Positions 26,964-37,259 are shown, numbered from the stretch's first letter. The stretch is DNA of 64,000 nucleotides from Rheinheimera sp. SA_1 (GCF_001669775.1 NZ_LXWK01000018.1:124001-188000); one strand, 5' to 3'. Numbers and translations: made by a program. The notes: generated by a model from the letters alone, not told the origin.

Positions 26964-29051
26964 ATGCGTTTTACCCCAATTGCTGCCCTGTTACTGGCAA
27001 GTTTTACTTTTCAAAGCCTGGCGGCTGAGCAGCGCCGTTATACCATTCTGGTCGACAACGGCGTCAAAGCCGGTGAGCAAATTGTTGATATTGCAGACAA
27101 TGGCGAACTGAATGTCCGTTTTATTTTTAAAGACAACGGCCGTGGCCCGGAATTAAACGAATCGATTAAACTCAATGCCGACGGCACCATTGCCAGTTAC
27201 AGCGGCCAGGGCAAATCGACTTTTGGTTCGGTGATCAACGAAAAATTCCAGCGTGAAGGCGACAACGCCAGCTGGCACGCCGGCGAACAAAAAGGTCAGA
27301 CGAAAGTATCTGGCGCCGTCATGTATTTACCGGTCGATGGCTCGCCGGAATTAAGCTCCATCGCCATCAACGCCATCGCCAAAAGCGGCACTAACAGTAT
27401 CGCGTTACTGCCGTCCGGCACTTTAACCCAGCAACCGGTCAGCGATTTAATTGTCGAAAAAGGCGGTGAAAAACAACAGGTTCAACTGTTAGTCCAAACC
27501 GGCGTAGGCCTGGAGCCAAATTTTGTCTGGGCAACCAGCGGTGAAAACCCTCGTTTATTTGCCAGTATTGCCCCTGGCTATTTAACGCTGATTGAAGAAG
27601 GCTGGCAGGACAACGCCACTAAAATGGCCGCGATCCAGCAACAGGCAGAAACCAAATTACTGACCGATATGGCCACCAAAATTCCGAAGGAATTAGCCGG
27701 CCTGACGGTGCTGCGTAACGTGCGGATTTTTGACAGCAAAACCACCAAAGTCGGCAGCGCCAGTGACGTGTATCTGCTTCGCGGTAAAATTACCAGCATA
27801 GTGCCAACCGGCACGCTGAATACGCCGGTGCAAAACGATATCGACGGTAAAGGCCGCATGGTCGTGCCGGGTTTATTTGATATGCATGGCCATATTTCAC
27901 GTTGGGAAGGCCCGTTACATCTGGCTGCTGGCGTGACGACCTTGCGTGATATGGGTAATGATAACGCCACCATTCAGGCAATTATCGACGAAACCGAGCA
28001 TCAACAATTGCTGGCACCAACTGTGGTACCAACAGGTTTTCTGGAAGGTGAAAGCCCGTTCTCTGCCCGCAACGGTTTTGTGGTGAAAGACCTGGCCGGT
28101 GCCAAATCGGCGATTGATTGGTACGCCGCCCACGGTTATCCGCAGCTGAAAATTTATAACTCATTTCCAAAAGAAATCTTAAAAGATACCGTCATTTACG
28201 CGCATAGCCGTGGTTTACGGGTCAGCGGCCATGTGCCGGCATTTTTAAAAGCTGAAGATGTGATTGCCGCCGGTTTTGATGAAATTCAACATATTAACCA
28301 GATGCTGCTGAATTTCCTGGTCAAACCCGACACCGACACCCGCACCCTGGAACGGTTTTACCTGCCAGCAAAACAAGTGGCCGGTTTAGACTTGCAAAGC
28401 CAAAAGGTGCAGGACTATATCAAGCTGATGAAAGATAAAGGCATTGTGGTAGACCCAACCCTGGCGACTTTTGACTTCCTGAAAAAAGTCGATGGTGAAG
28501 TCGGTGACCCATGGAAAGCCATCGTCGACCATTTACCACCAGATTTACAACGCCGTTACGCCACCGCCGAGCTGGATATTCCAGACGCAGCAACCGCCAA
28601 ACTTTACGCAAAATCCTACGCCAAGATGGTTGAGTTTGTCGGCATGATGTACAAAGCCGGCATCCCGGTAGTAGCAGGCACCGACGAACTTGCCGGTTTC
28701 ACCCTGCAAGGTGAGCTGGAATTACTGGTCAAAGCCGGTTTAACCCCTGCCCAAGCGCTGCAAGTAGCTACGCTCAACGGCGCCCGCTACAGCAAAGTAG
28801 AAGCCAGCAAAGGCAGCATTGAAGTAGGCAAAGACGCCGACTTACTCCTGGTCGACGGCGACCCAACCAAAAACATCAGCGACATCCGCCAGTTAGCCAT
28901 GGTGATCACCCAAGGCCAGGCCATCTACCCGATGGATATTTACCAGTCGATGGGGATTAAGCCATTTGTGACTGCTAAACCGGTTATTAAGCAAAGTGCT
29001 GCGGCGCCGGGGAAAGGCGCTGGTAGTGCTAAGCATGGGCATCGGCATTGA
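26964..29051 (+). CDS. Secreted metal-dependent amidohydrolase (imidazolonepropionase-like)
   Basis: 695-aa enzyme. The start at 26964 has AAGGA seven bases upstream and opens directly onto a signal peptide (ALLLASFTFQSLA). Residues 20-240 form an extra N-terminal domain; the amidohydrolase barrel follows, with the metal motif DMHGHIS near 305-311, a lysine-containing LKIYNSF near 395, later histidines (GHVPAF and EIQHINQML) and the aspartate motif GTDELAGF. The tail is GKDADLLLVDGDPTKN followed by a His/Lys-rich end. Such enzymes hydrolyse cyclic amides or dipeptides. A decayed copy of its 3' part lies at 43962-44042, on the other side of the CRISPR-Cas locus. Confidence 0.88.
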   Translation: MRFTPIAALLLASFTFQSLAAEQRRYTILVDNGVKAGEQIVDIADNGELNVRFIFKDNGRGPELNESIKLNADGTIASYSGQGKSTFGSVINEKFQREGDNASWHAGEQKGQTKVSGAVMYLPVDGSPELSSIAINAIAKSGTNSIALLPSGTLTQQPVSDLIVEKGGEKQQVQLLVQTGVGLEPNFVWATSGENPRLFASIAPGYLTLIEEGWQDNATKMAAIQQQAETKLLTDMATKIPKELAGLTVLRNVRIFDSKTTKVGSASDVYLLRGKITSIVPTGTLNTPVQNDIDGKGRMVVPGLFDMHGHISRWEGPLHLAAGVTTLRDMGNDNATIQAIIDETEHQQLLAPTVVPTGFLEGESPFSARNGFVVKDLAGAKSAIDWYAAHGYPQLKIYNSFPKEILKDTVIYAHSRGLRVSGHVPAFLKAEDVIAAGFDEIQHINQMLLNFLVKPDTDTRTLERFYLPAKQVAGLDLQSQKVQDYIKLMKDKGIVVDPTLATFDFLKKVDGEVGDPWKAIVDHLPPDLQRRYATAELDIPDAATAKLYAKSYAKMVEFVGMMYKAGIPVVAGTDELAGFTLQGELELLVKAGLTPAQALQVATLNGARYSKVEASKGSIEVGKDADLLLVDGDPTKNISDIRQLAMVITQGQAIYPMDIYQSMGIKPFVTAKPVIKQSAAAPGKGAGSAKHGHRH

Positions 29052-29094
29052 TTGATTGTTGTTGATTGATCGGTTGAATTTGGAATTCGTGTTG

Positions 29095-29118
29095 AGGCCT
29101 GTTTTTACAGGCCTTTTT
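29095..29118 (+). terminator. Intrinsic terminator of the amidohydrolase gene
   Basis: 8-bp stem AGGCCTGT / ACAGGCCT with a 4-nt loop and a T5 run, 44 bases after the stop codon. Confidence 0.85.
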
Positions 29119-29146
29119 AATGTCATCGAATTCGATGGGTTTAAAA
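29115..29146. repeat. Near-perfect 32-bp palindrome centred on TCGAATTCGA (copy B)
   Basis: Centre between 29130 and 29131. It matches 29 of 32 positions of the perfect palindrome inside the KilA-N gene (34516-34547), including the outer TTTTAA and TTTAAAA ends. It directly abuts the amidohydrolase terminator. Confidence 0.7.
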
Positions 29147-29223
29147 TCGGATTTTGTTATTAAGTTGGTCTTTGTAGCCGCGAATTAACTTAGCTTAATC
29201 TGAAATTTTGTAGTATTTCAACA

Positions 29224-29257
29224 AACATAAACCCGTCGAATTCGACGGGTTTATGTT
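29224..29257. repeat. Perfect 34-bp palindrome centred on TCGAATTCGA (copy C)
   Basis: 17-bp arms around the centre between 29240 and 29241 (arm: AACATAAACCCGTCGAA). It shares the GAATTC core and GGGTTT flank with copy B 110 bp to the left. No T-run follows, so it is not an ordinary terminator. The rest of 29258-29443 shows only a small hairpin, ATTGCG-ACAA-CGCAAT, at 29290-29305. Confidence 0.75.
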
Positions 29258-29443
29258 GAGAATCAACTCGAGGCGACGATCTAAATTGCATTGCGACAAC
29301 GCAATCAGTACCTCTAATTTTTTAACATTGAGGGTGGTAGGATTTTCATGTGCATAGTGATTTTTACGATTGGGCTGGCACGCTCAACCTCAAAATTATC
29401 AAAATGCCCCACCTTAACTGTCGCATCGAAATTGATGACGACG

Positions 29444-29472
29444 TTTACGTTCGCCATGAAAATTCCTATACT
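29444..29472 (+). promoter_or_regulatory. Sigma-70 type promoter of the candidate small RNA
   Basis: -35 TTTACG (29444-29449) and -10 TATACT (29467-29472) are separated by exactly 17 bases. The predicted start, about 29479, falls at the first base of a chain of hairpins. Confidence 0.55.
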
Positions 29473-29478
29473 GGAAAC

Positions 29479-29649
29479 GCTGTGGTGGATAGGCTCCCGG
29501 CGCTAGAGCTGCCAAACACCACGGTTCCCCAGGAGCCGGCTTGGGGGTTTTGACCTAAGCATCGAGCTTAGCCGATATAGGTTTGTTTCTGACCGCGAAA
29601 CCTCCAACTTTATCAGTGCCGCACGGGTTATCGTGCGATTGTTTTTTTT
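29479..29649 (+). ncRNA. Candidate structured small RNA, about 170 nt
   Basis: Downstream of a well-spaced promoter, five stem-loops follow in a row: GTGGTG/CACCAC (29482-29487 with 29517-29522), CCCCA/TTGGGG-type stem (29527-29546), CTAAGC/GCTTAG (29556-29572), AGGTTT/AAACCT (29579-29584 with 29598-29603), and a terminator CGCACG/CGTGCG (29620-29637) followed by eight T residues. GGCTCC near 29492 can also pair with GGAGCC near 29532, giving an alternative fold. I recognise no known RNA family. A 50-70 codon open frame overlaps the 5' part but has no convincing ribosome-binding site. Confidence 0.5.
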
Positions 29650-29760
29650 TCAATATACCTGACGCCACCCACTACAATCACCGATGCCAAAATCAGACGA
29701 TATATCGCCACAGCGGTATTCCGTCTTCGAAACGGATTGACATCTATCGGCGTAAACTCT

Positions 29761-29790
29761 ACTCGTATCCACGGCAATGCAGGGGGGCGG
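29761..29790 (-). repeat. Strongly decayed CRISPR repeat beyond the array end
   Basis: TATCCACGGCAATGCAGGG and a final CGG align with the array repeat with scattered changes and one inserted base. It starts 62 bp before the first counted repeat, keeping the array period, so it is probably the oldest repeat of the array. Confidence 0.6.
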
Positions 29791-29822
29791 TATCTATGCT
29801 GAACGATTAAAGGCTATTCGTC

Positions 29823-32597
29823 TGGTTTATCCCCGACCATGCAGGGAACTGTTGCGGAACATGTATGGGTCGCCCGTGATTGACGGTTTGTCCCCTGCCG
29901 TGTGGGGAACGGGTCAGGTCGGCAACTTAAAAACCGTTGATGTTCGGTTTATCCCCGTCCGTGCGGGAAACGGCATATCAAACTTGACCAGCTCATCGCC
30001 AATGTCGGTTTATCACAGACCATGCGGTGAATGGCAAAGGTACGACCGGCACGACTGGCGAAACCACGGTTTATCCCCGGCCATGCGGGGAACGGATCAG
30101 CCTGTACTACCCGGCATTCGCTGCACGCGGTTTATCCCCGGCCATGCGGGGAACGGCAGAGCATCCATTGCTGTCTGATTCAGGGTTTCGGTTTATCCCC
30201 GGCCATGCGGGGAACGGCCTTTTAGAGGTAGACCCCTTGTATGTATTGGCGGTTTATCCCCGGCCATGCGGGGAACGGAAATCCGATTGTCACCGGTGTA
30301 AGGGATGGGGCGGTTTATCCCCGGCCATGCGGGGAACGGAATTGGCGGCGCATTATTTTGTTTATTGCCAGCGGTTTATCCCCGGCCATGCGGGGAACGG
30401 CTGATTACCTCGATCATAACCTTCGTTGGTGGCGGTTTATCCCCGGCCATGCGGGGAACGGCCGCTTCATAGTTGCACCATTGCTCGGTTTTGCGGTTTA
30501 TCCCCGGCCATGCGGGGAACGGCTCGGTCGGGTGAGAATTAGGTAACAAGTCACCGGTTTATCCCCGGCCATGCGGGGAACGGGACCTAGCCAGATGTTC
30601 ATTTTTCGCCTCTGGCGGTTTATCCCCGGCCATGCGGGGAACGGTTCTTTCAATTCTGCGGTCGCTTGGCCGATATCGGTTTATCCCCGGCCATGCGGGG
30701 AACGGGCTGTCGACATATTTTACGCCACAGAGCAATGCGGTTTATCCCCGGCCATGCGGGGAACGGTCAACGAGTTTGGCAAACAAGCTGCACCAAAACG
30801 GTTTATCCCCGGCCATGCGGGGAACGGTGAGTATTGCCATGATGAACCATTGGCGGAGACGGTTTATCCCCGGCCATGCGGGGAACGGGACGAAAACGAA
30901 ACTATTGCAGAGTTTGGTTGCGGTTTATCCCCGGCCATGCGGGGAACGGGAGCGCTGAAGGATGAGGCAAGTAAAGCTGACCGGTTTATCCCCGGCCATG
31001 CGGGGAACGGGCGTCAGACATTGAGATGATTAAACAGGCTGGCGGTTTATCCCCGGCCATGCGGGGAACGGTGCTGGTTATCAGGTTTAGTGATGCTGGC
31101 GCACGGTTTATCCCCGGCCATGCGGGGAACGGTTTGCAACTGTTGCCAGTGCATCAATGACAGGCGGTTTATCCCCGGCCATGCGGGGAACGGCCAGCAA
31201 CTTTGAAATGAGCTGCGCCCCTTCGCGGTTTATCCCCGGCCATGCGGGGAACGGCTGGTGCAGCAGGAATGCGAGCCGAAAGTAACCGGTTTATCCCCGG
31301 CCATGCGGGGAACGGTCAACCGAATTGAACGGCCGCTGCAGTTAATGCGGTTTATCCCCGGCCATGCGGGGAACGGCTGGTGCAGCAGGAATGCGAGCCG
31401 AAAGTAACCGGTTTATCCCCGGCCATGCGGGGAACGGTCTAAAATTAAATTCGAATCATCTGGATCAAACGGTTTATCCCCGGCCATGCGGGGAACGGGC
31501 ATACGGCAGCCAATACCGTGGAAACCATGACGGTTTATCCCCGGCCATGCGGGGAACGGGCAGCTGCAAATCCAACCCCTGCGACTCCAGAGCGGTTTAT
31601 CCCCGGCCATGCGGGGAACGGAGGACTCCACCGGATAAACCCTGGCTTAATTGCGGTTTATCCCCGGCCATGCGGGGAACGGACACCAGGATAAGTTAGC
31701 CGAAATTGCAGCGCCGGTTTATCCCCGGCCATGCGGGGAACGGCGACATTGGCAATCCGAGCGCAGTTAATGACTCGGTTTATCCCCGGCCATGCGGGGA
31801 ACGGTACCTGAAAGCCAAAATCGACAAAGAGCTTGGCGGTTTATCCCCGGCCATGCGGGGAACGGCAGCACGACCAAGGCCAACCAAAGCACAAAAACGG
31901 TTTATCCCCGGCCATGCGGGGAACGGTGCTACAGATAGTCGCACCATGCCTGCCTTGGCGGTTTATCCCCGGCCATGCGGGGAACGGGTCTACATCAGGG
32001 ACTGGAACGAAAGTTAAAGCGGTTTATCCCCGGCCATGCGGGGAACGGGAATATTTCTTCAGTACCGCTAATCCCGATACCGGTTTATCCCCGGCCATGC
32101 GGGGAACGGGTGCGGGTCAGCGCATCCAGTTTCAGCAACTGCGGTTTATCCCCGGCCATGCGGGGAACGGCTCTAACAAGGTGTTAGGTAAAAGTTTCAC
32201 CGCGGTTTATCCCCGGCCATGCGGGGAACGGTTTTCAATAGCGATCACGGCGCTGTGCTTCCACGGTTTATCCCCGGCCATGCGGGGAACGGTGGCGATA
32301 CCATGATCCATGTGGATACCGCCACGGTTTATCCCCGGCCATGCGGGGAACGGTTGCTGCATTTTGTCGGCTGCTAAACTGGCTGCGGTTTATCCCCGGC
32401 CATGCGGGGAACGGGTAATGTCGCGTAGTTGGCTAACGCCCATACGCGGTTTATCCCCGGCCATGCGGGGAACGGGTGTTGCTTATCGATTTGGATGGTC
32501 AAGAAGACGGTTTATCCCCGGCCATGCGGGGAACGGGCACTTTTACCCGAGATTGAATAATTTTTTCACGGTTTATCCCCGGCCATGCGGGGAACGG
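29823..32597 (-). CRISPR. Type I-E CRISPR array, 46 repeats and 45 spacers
   Basis: The 29-bp repeat in crRNA sense (minus strand) begins CCGTTCCCCGCATGGCC and ends GGGGATAAACCG, giving the I-E 5' handle ATAAACCG and a CCCCG/CGGGG hairpin. The period is 61 bp (32-nt spacers) throughout, except one 33-nt spacer at 31560-31592. The 42 repeats from 30067 to 32597 are essentially identical, while the four at 29823, 29884, 29945 and 30006 are degenerate, so the old end is on the left and the leader is on the right next to cas2. One 32-nt spacer occurs twice, at 31255-31286 and 31377-31408. Transcription runs leftward with the cas genes. Confidence 0.98.
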
Positions 32598-32685
32598 ACT
32601 AAAAGTATATACCTGAATTTTAAACAAAAAAACAGGCTCTGTTTTTCTACCAAATTTTCCGGATTTTTAAAGAGCAAGATAATCG
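32598..32685 (-). promoter_or_regulatory. CRISPR leader
   Basis: The 88 bp between the cas2 stop and the first repeat are strongly AT-rich, with A and T runs, as expected of an I-E leader that holds the array promoter and the integration-host-factor bend for spacer insertion. TATACT lies about 8 bases from the first repeat on the transcribed strand. I could not assign a clear -35 or IHF box by eye. Confidence 0.8.
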
Positions 32686-33905
<1,220 letters not shown>

Positions 33906-33907
33906 GG

Positions 33908-34738
33908 CTAATTGTTTCCTTTGCCAGATAAAGCCAAAAGGCCAGTGGGCTGTTTGGATAAAATAGTCATTTGTGAAATGGCCAGCGCGTTCAGTTGTTG
34001 CAACCGATCTGTTGCAGCTTCACCCTGATGGATCAGAAAAGCATTCATGGTTTCAAGGTTAGCAAGACACACCAACTGATGCATGTTGGCATGATCACGC
34101 ATATTGCCGGTTAAAGTAGGGTTTTGCTCCCGCCACTGCCTTGCAGTTACCCCAAACAAAGCCATGTTCAGCAAGTCGGCTTCATCGGCATATACATGGT
34201 TGATCTGGCCTGGCGTTAAAGTGTCAGGTATTAAATTCTGCTTAATCGCATCGGTGTGGATCAGGTAATTCACCTTGGCTAAATTGCGCCGAATATCCCA
34301 ACCAAGCTGCTGAAATTCCTGCTCTTTTAGCCGCTGAAACTCTTTGATCAGATAAAGTTTAAACTCAACAGAAATCCAACTAGCGAATTCAAAGGCAATA
34401 TCTTTTTGTGCATAAGTGCCACCATATCGGCCAGCTTTGGATATCAGACCAATGGCGTTGGTCTGTTCAATCCACTGTTTTGGCGTAAGGGTAAAGCTAT
34501 TGAGGCCGGCTTGTTTTTTAAAGTCATCGAATTCGATGACTTTAAAACCAGGATTATTCAGTTGCTCCCAAATTCCCAGAAATTCAATTGTATTGCGGTT
34601 ACGCATCCAGTTTCCAATAATGGAACCAGTACGCTCAGCATGTTTAAAGCGAGCCATATCGGTGATACAGATATATTCGATGCCATCCTTGCCATAAGTT
34701 GCGATCTGCTGTTCCAGAACTTCTAGTTTTACAGCCAT
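33908..34738 (-). CDS. KilA-N domain protein embedded in the cas operon
   Basis: 276-aa protein, not a standard Cas protein. The KilA-N domain covers most of it: YICITDMARFKHAERTGS (in part), IGNWMRNRNTIEFLGIWEQ, LTPKQWIEQTNAIGL, GRYGGTYAQKDIAFEFASW and FKLYLIKEFQRLKEQE (about 20-145), then a helical C-terminal part with LGWDIRRNLAKVNYLIHTDAI and ADLLNMALFGVTARQWR. KilA-N domains come from phage and viral DNA-binding proteins. A strong AAGGAGGATC precedes the start; cas6e ends 26 bp upstream and cas1 starts 2 bp downstream, so it is co-transcribed. Function unknown: it may bind DNA in spacer acquisition or regulation, or be a passenger. Stand-alone homologues are common elsewhere. Confidence 0.88.
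   Translation of the reverse strand: MAVKLEVLEQQIATYGKDGIEYICITDMARFKHAERTGSIIGNWMRNRNTIEFLGIWEQLNNPGFKVIEFDDFKKQAGLNSFTLTPKQWIEQTNAIGLISKAGRYGGTYAQKDIAFEFASWISVEFKLYLIKEFQRLKEQEFQQLGWDIRRNLAKVNYLIHTDAIKQNLIPDTLTPGQINHVYADEADLLNMALFGVTARQWREQNPTLTGNMRDHANMHQLVCLANLETMNAFLIHQGEAATDRLQQLNALAISQMTILSKQPTGLLALSGKGNN
34516..34547. repeat. Perfect 32-bp palindrome inside the KilA-N gene (copy A)
   Basis: 16-bp arms (TTTTAAAGTCATCGAA and its complement). It encodes the segment FKVIEFDDFK and, being palindromic, reads nearly the same on the other strand. It matches copy B at 29115-29146 at 29 of 32 positions. Confidence 0.8.
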
Positions 34739-34764
34739 CAAAGATCCTCCTTGAATTTTGATTA

Positions 34765-35466
34765 TTAAACCCGCCGGATTAACATTAGCCCGCAACCAAA
34801 GGCTTTGGCCCGCCCTAATCCCAGCGCTACTTGCGTCAGAAATAATTCAGGTTCGTTGACAGTCAACACCCCCTCATAATCTACTGCACTGTAACTAATC
34901 AGCTGTGACTGGCTTTTCTTGCGGGTTTTATGCTGAGATGACGCAATAATCGTTGGTTGCACTTCAAACCTGACACCCAACTTGGCCGAGCGTTTCTCAC
35001 AAGTAAGCCAATCAATTGCAGCTTGGTTCATCTGCTGCTGCAATTGCTGTTTATCAACGATACCTGAAGCTTGGGCCGTTTTTCTGGCGTGCATCATCAC
35101 ATCATGACGTTGCCCTCTGCTACTGTCTGAAGATCCACCTTTATAAGACACAGTCGGATTTGCCCTTAACCGAAATGCCAGCCTTTCTCCAACAACCAAG
35201 CGTGGTTCAAACTTTTTGGTCTGAACCTGAAATAACTCAGACAACTGCGCGGGCGCTGTTGTCGACAACACCAGATATTCTGGCATCCCTTGTGATCCGA
35301 CAAGGCCACTGGCCTGATCTTCGCGAAATAAAAAATTACGATCTGCCTGCTCAGTAAACAACTGCCACAACAATTGATGGCTGGCATAGCTGCCTTTTTG
35401 CTGCACTGAAATCAAAGCCTGATGCGCGGCACTATTCGGCCAGAAACGAACTCGTGATAAATACAT
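34765..35466 (-). CDS. cas6e: Cas6e crRNA-processing endoribonuclease
   Basis: 233-aa Cas6e (CasE/Cse3). It cuts the pre-crRNA at the base of each repeat hairpin and stays bound in Cascade. Motifs: the N-terminal MYLSRVRFWPN, a basic segment RHDVMMHARK with the catalytic-type histidine, and the C-terminal glycine-rich RNA-binding loop LGLGRAKAFGCGLMLI. The start follows the cas5e stop by a single base (TAG-C-ATG). A 26-bp gap then leads into the KilA-N gene. Confidence 0.95.
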   Translation of the reverse strand: MYLSRVRFWPNSAAHQALISVQQKGSYASHQLLWQLFTEQADRNFLFREDQASGLVGSQGMPEYLVLSTTAPAQLSELFQVQTKKFEPRLVVGERLAFRLRANPTVSYKGGSSDSSRGQRHDVMMHARKTAQASGIVDKQQLQQQMNQAAIDWLTCEKRSAKLGVRFEVQPTIIASSQHKTRKKSQSQLISYSAVDYEGVLTVNEPELFLTQVALGLGRAKAFGCGLMLIRRV

Positions 35467-35467
35467 G

Positions 35468-36211
35468 CTAGCTCTCCATGCTGACAGTTAGCTGATGCTC
35501 TGTCCGTGCTGAAAACTGCCACTTCAATCGATCGCCGGGTTCATCCCATAACTGCACGCTCTGCGTAACCATAGCACCTGCCGAAATTAAGTCCTTAGGG
35601 CCTTGCCAGTAATAGCTATGTTGTTTCGAAAAACGTAACCAGCTACGATCTTGTTCAGCAGAATTTAGCAAACAAGGAAACTCTGAATCCAAAGCTTGCT
35701 TTAAGGTTTCTGTTTCAACCAGTTGCGGCTTTAATGGTGCAGCCAGCGGACAAGACTTTCGCCCAAGATATAAGGTAAACCGAGGCTTTAACAACGCATC
35801 TGCAAGCCCCGCCAGACTTACTTTTGTTTGCCCGGTTAACCAGATAGCCACTACCCAAAGTCCGTCACTCCGGTAATCACGAGTCGATAGCACTGTATTT
35901 AACTTAAATCCAGGTCCTGTAAGTTCACTTTTACGATGCCGATGTGTCCTTTTTTTATCTGAAGAAGGCACCTGAGCAGTATGATAATCCCGCACCAGAA
36001 CACCCGAGCTGTATTCTTTTATAGCAAACTGAACTGACTGAAATAGGTCTGTTAATTCTGTTTGTTGATCTCGCCGGATTCCCATAGCCGCCGCTAATAA
36101 TCCCAAAACAGCAGAACGGGTCGGATGCAGCGCAGTGGGTCTGTCACCACCAACAGCAGCTTCCCCCCAACTCGCCATTGGGCCGTATAACCGAAAAACC
36201 AGATATTGCAT
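35468..36211 (-). CDS. cas5e: Cas5e Cascade subunit
   Basis: 247-aa Cas5e (CasD), the Cascade subunit that holds the crRNA 5' handle. It begins MQYLVFRLYGPMASWGEAAV, the usual Cas5 start with the palm strand, and shows RPTALHPTRSAVLGLLAAAMG, conserved in the family (partly given), and RDYHTAQVP. AGGAGGCGTT precedes the start at 36211, which is preferred over a longer reading from 36238. Thirteen bases separate it from cas7e. Confidence 0.95.
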   Translation of the reverse strand: MQYLVFRLYGPMASWGEAAVGGDRPTALHPTRSAVLGLLAAAMGIRRDQQTELTDLFQSVQFAIKEYSSGVLVRDYHTAQVPSSDKKRTHRHRKSELTGPGFKLNTVLSTRDYRSDGLWVVAIWLTGQTKVSLAGLADALLKPRFTLYLGRKSCPLAAPLKPQLVETETLKQALDSEFPCLLNSAEQDRSWLRFSKQHSYYWQGPKDLISAGAMVTQSVQLWDEPGDRLKWQFSARTEHQLTVSMES

Positions 36212-36224
36212 AACGCCTCCTGTA

Positions 36225-37259
36225 TTAATCGGCGACAAAAGCCACTAACTCACTAAAACTGCCTTCGCCAGCCACTGCATTCAAAGATTTTCGACTGTCT
36301 GCACACGGACCATATACAGCATCAAAGTTGTGGACTTGCTGAAGTAATTTACTGATTGCTTCGGCAGCTTGATCTTCACCAAATACTGGTTTTAAAAATG
36401 CCACGGACAGCGAACGAGGTTGTTGTTCTCCCTTTTCGGCCAGCACAAAACTGGCATAGGCTCTGGAAGCAAAAGAATTTTGTTTCCCTTTTGGCGAGAC
36501 TTTTACGGCAGCTTCAACCAAGGCGGCAATTGCTTTATTTGCCAGCTCGAGGTCATTGTTCAGGTTTTCGACTAACAGTTCTTTATCGATGCAGATATAG
36601 CTATAGAACAGCGCGGCGGCAAAACCGGATTCGCCAATATGTGAAGCGCCGCGATCATCCATGCCATCATTTAAATCATCAACTGCGGTGAAATAGTCGT
36701 CTTCAACAGCAACACTGTGCACACTGATAGCGTGCGCGACCTGACATGCAGCTTCAATATTAAATTCCGGACTGGATGCCAACATACGACCAAACAGCGC
36801 GATATCAACAGCCGACGTTTTACGGGTTAACAGGTTCAAATCCTCTTCTGATGGAGCCCGGTCTTCCGCTACTAATTGCTCAAGCAGCGAAAAAGTTGCT
36901 TGCTGCTCCTGAGGGCTAATATGCGCAAGCTGCTCAATTTCTACGGAATCTTTTTTAAGTTTGCCAAACTGCCCGGCAATTGCGGCTGTCCATTCAGTTG
37001 CTTTTTTCTCAGGAATTCCTTTAGCAATAAGCTGCTGCAGAACCTGCTCACCAAAACGTTTGGTCCGGATCCCGATATTTCCGGCCAACGCTTGCTCAAA
37101 TAAATCTGAACAACGCCAATTCCGCTTTAAACTCTGCGAGCTGACGCGAAGCCTCTCTGAACCGCCCATTCTGGCTGTTTTAGGCCGTCCCAGATCGTCC
37201 CTGTTCAGGTTTGAAGGCGCATAAGAAGTTAATAAATGCAGTTGAATAAATTTACTCAT
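36225..37259 (-). CDS. cas7e: Cas7e Cascade backbone subunit
   Basis: 344-aa Cas7e (CasC/Cse4), six copies of which form the Cascade backbone along the crRNA. Family motifs: IQLHLLTSYAPSNLNRDDLG at the start, RVSSQSLKRNWR, and further on the DIALFGRM and FAAALFYSYICID segments. AAGGAAAATC precedes the start, and the gap to cse2 is 35 bp. Confidence 0.95.
   Translation of the reverse strand: MSKFIQLHLLTSYAPSNLNRDDLGRPKTARMGGSERLRVSSQSLKRNWRCSDLFEQALAGNIGIRTKRFGEQVLQQLIAKGIPEKKATEWTAAIAGQFGKLKKDSVEIEQLAHISPQEQQATFSLLEQLVAEDRAPSEEDLNLLTRKTSAVDIALFGRMLASSPEFNIEAACQVAHAISVHSVAVEDDYFTAVDDLNDGMDDRGASHIGESGFAAALFYSYICIDKELLVENLNNDLELANKAIAALVEAAVKVSPKGKQNSFASRAYASFVLAEKGEQQPRSLSVAFLKPVFGEDQAAEAISKLLQQVHNFDAVYGPCADSRKSLNAVAGEGSFSELVAFVAD

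Noticed and set aside
29700-29740. Possible still older CRISPR repeat (CGGTATTCCG ... AAACGG)
   Set aside because: It would need a deletion of about seven bases and matches too weakly to separate from chance.
29350-29810. Two plus-strand open frames of 67 and 75 codons left of the array
   Set aside because: No ribosome-binding site, no family resemblance, and they overlap the structured RNA with its hairpins and terminator.
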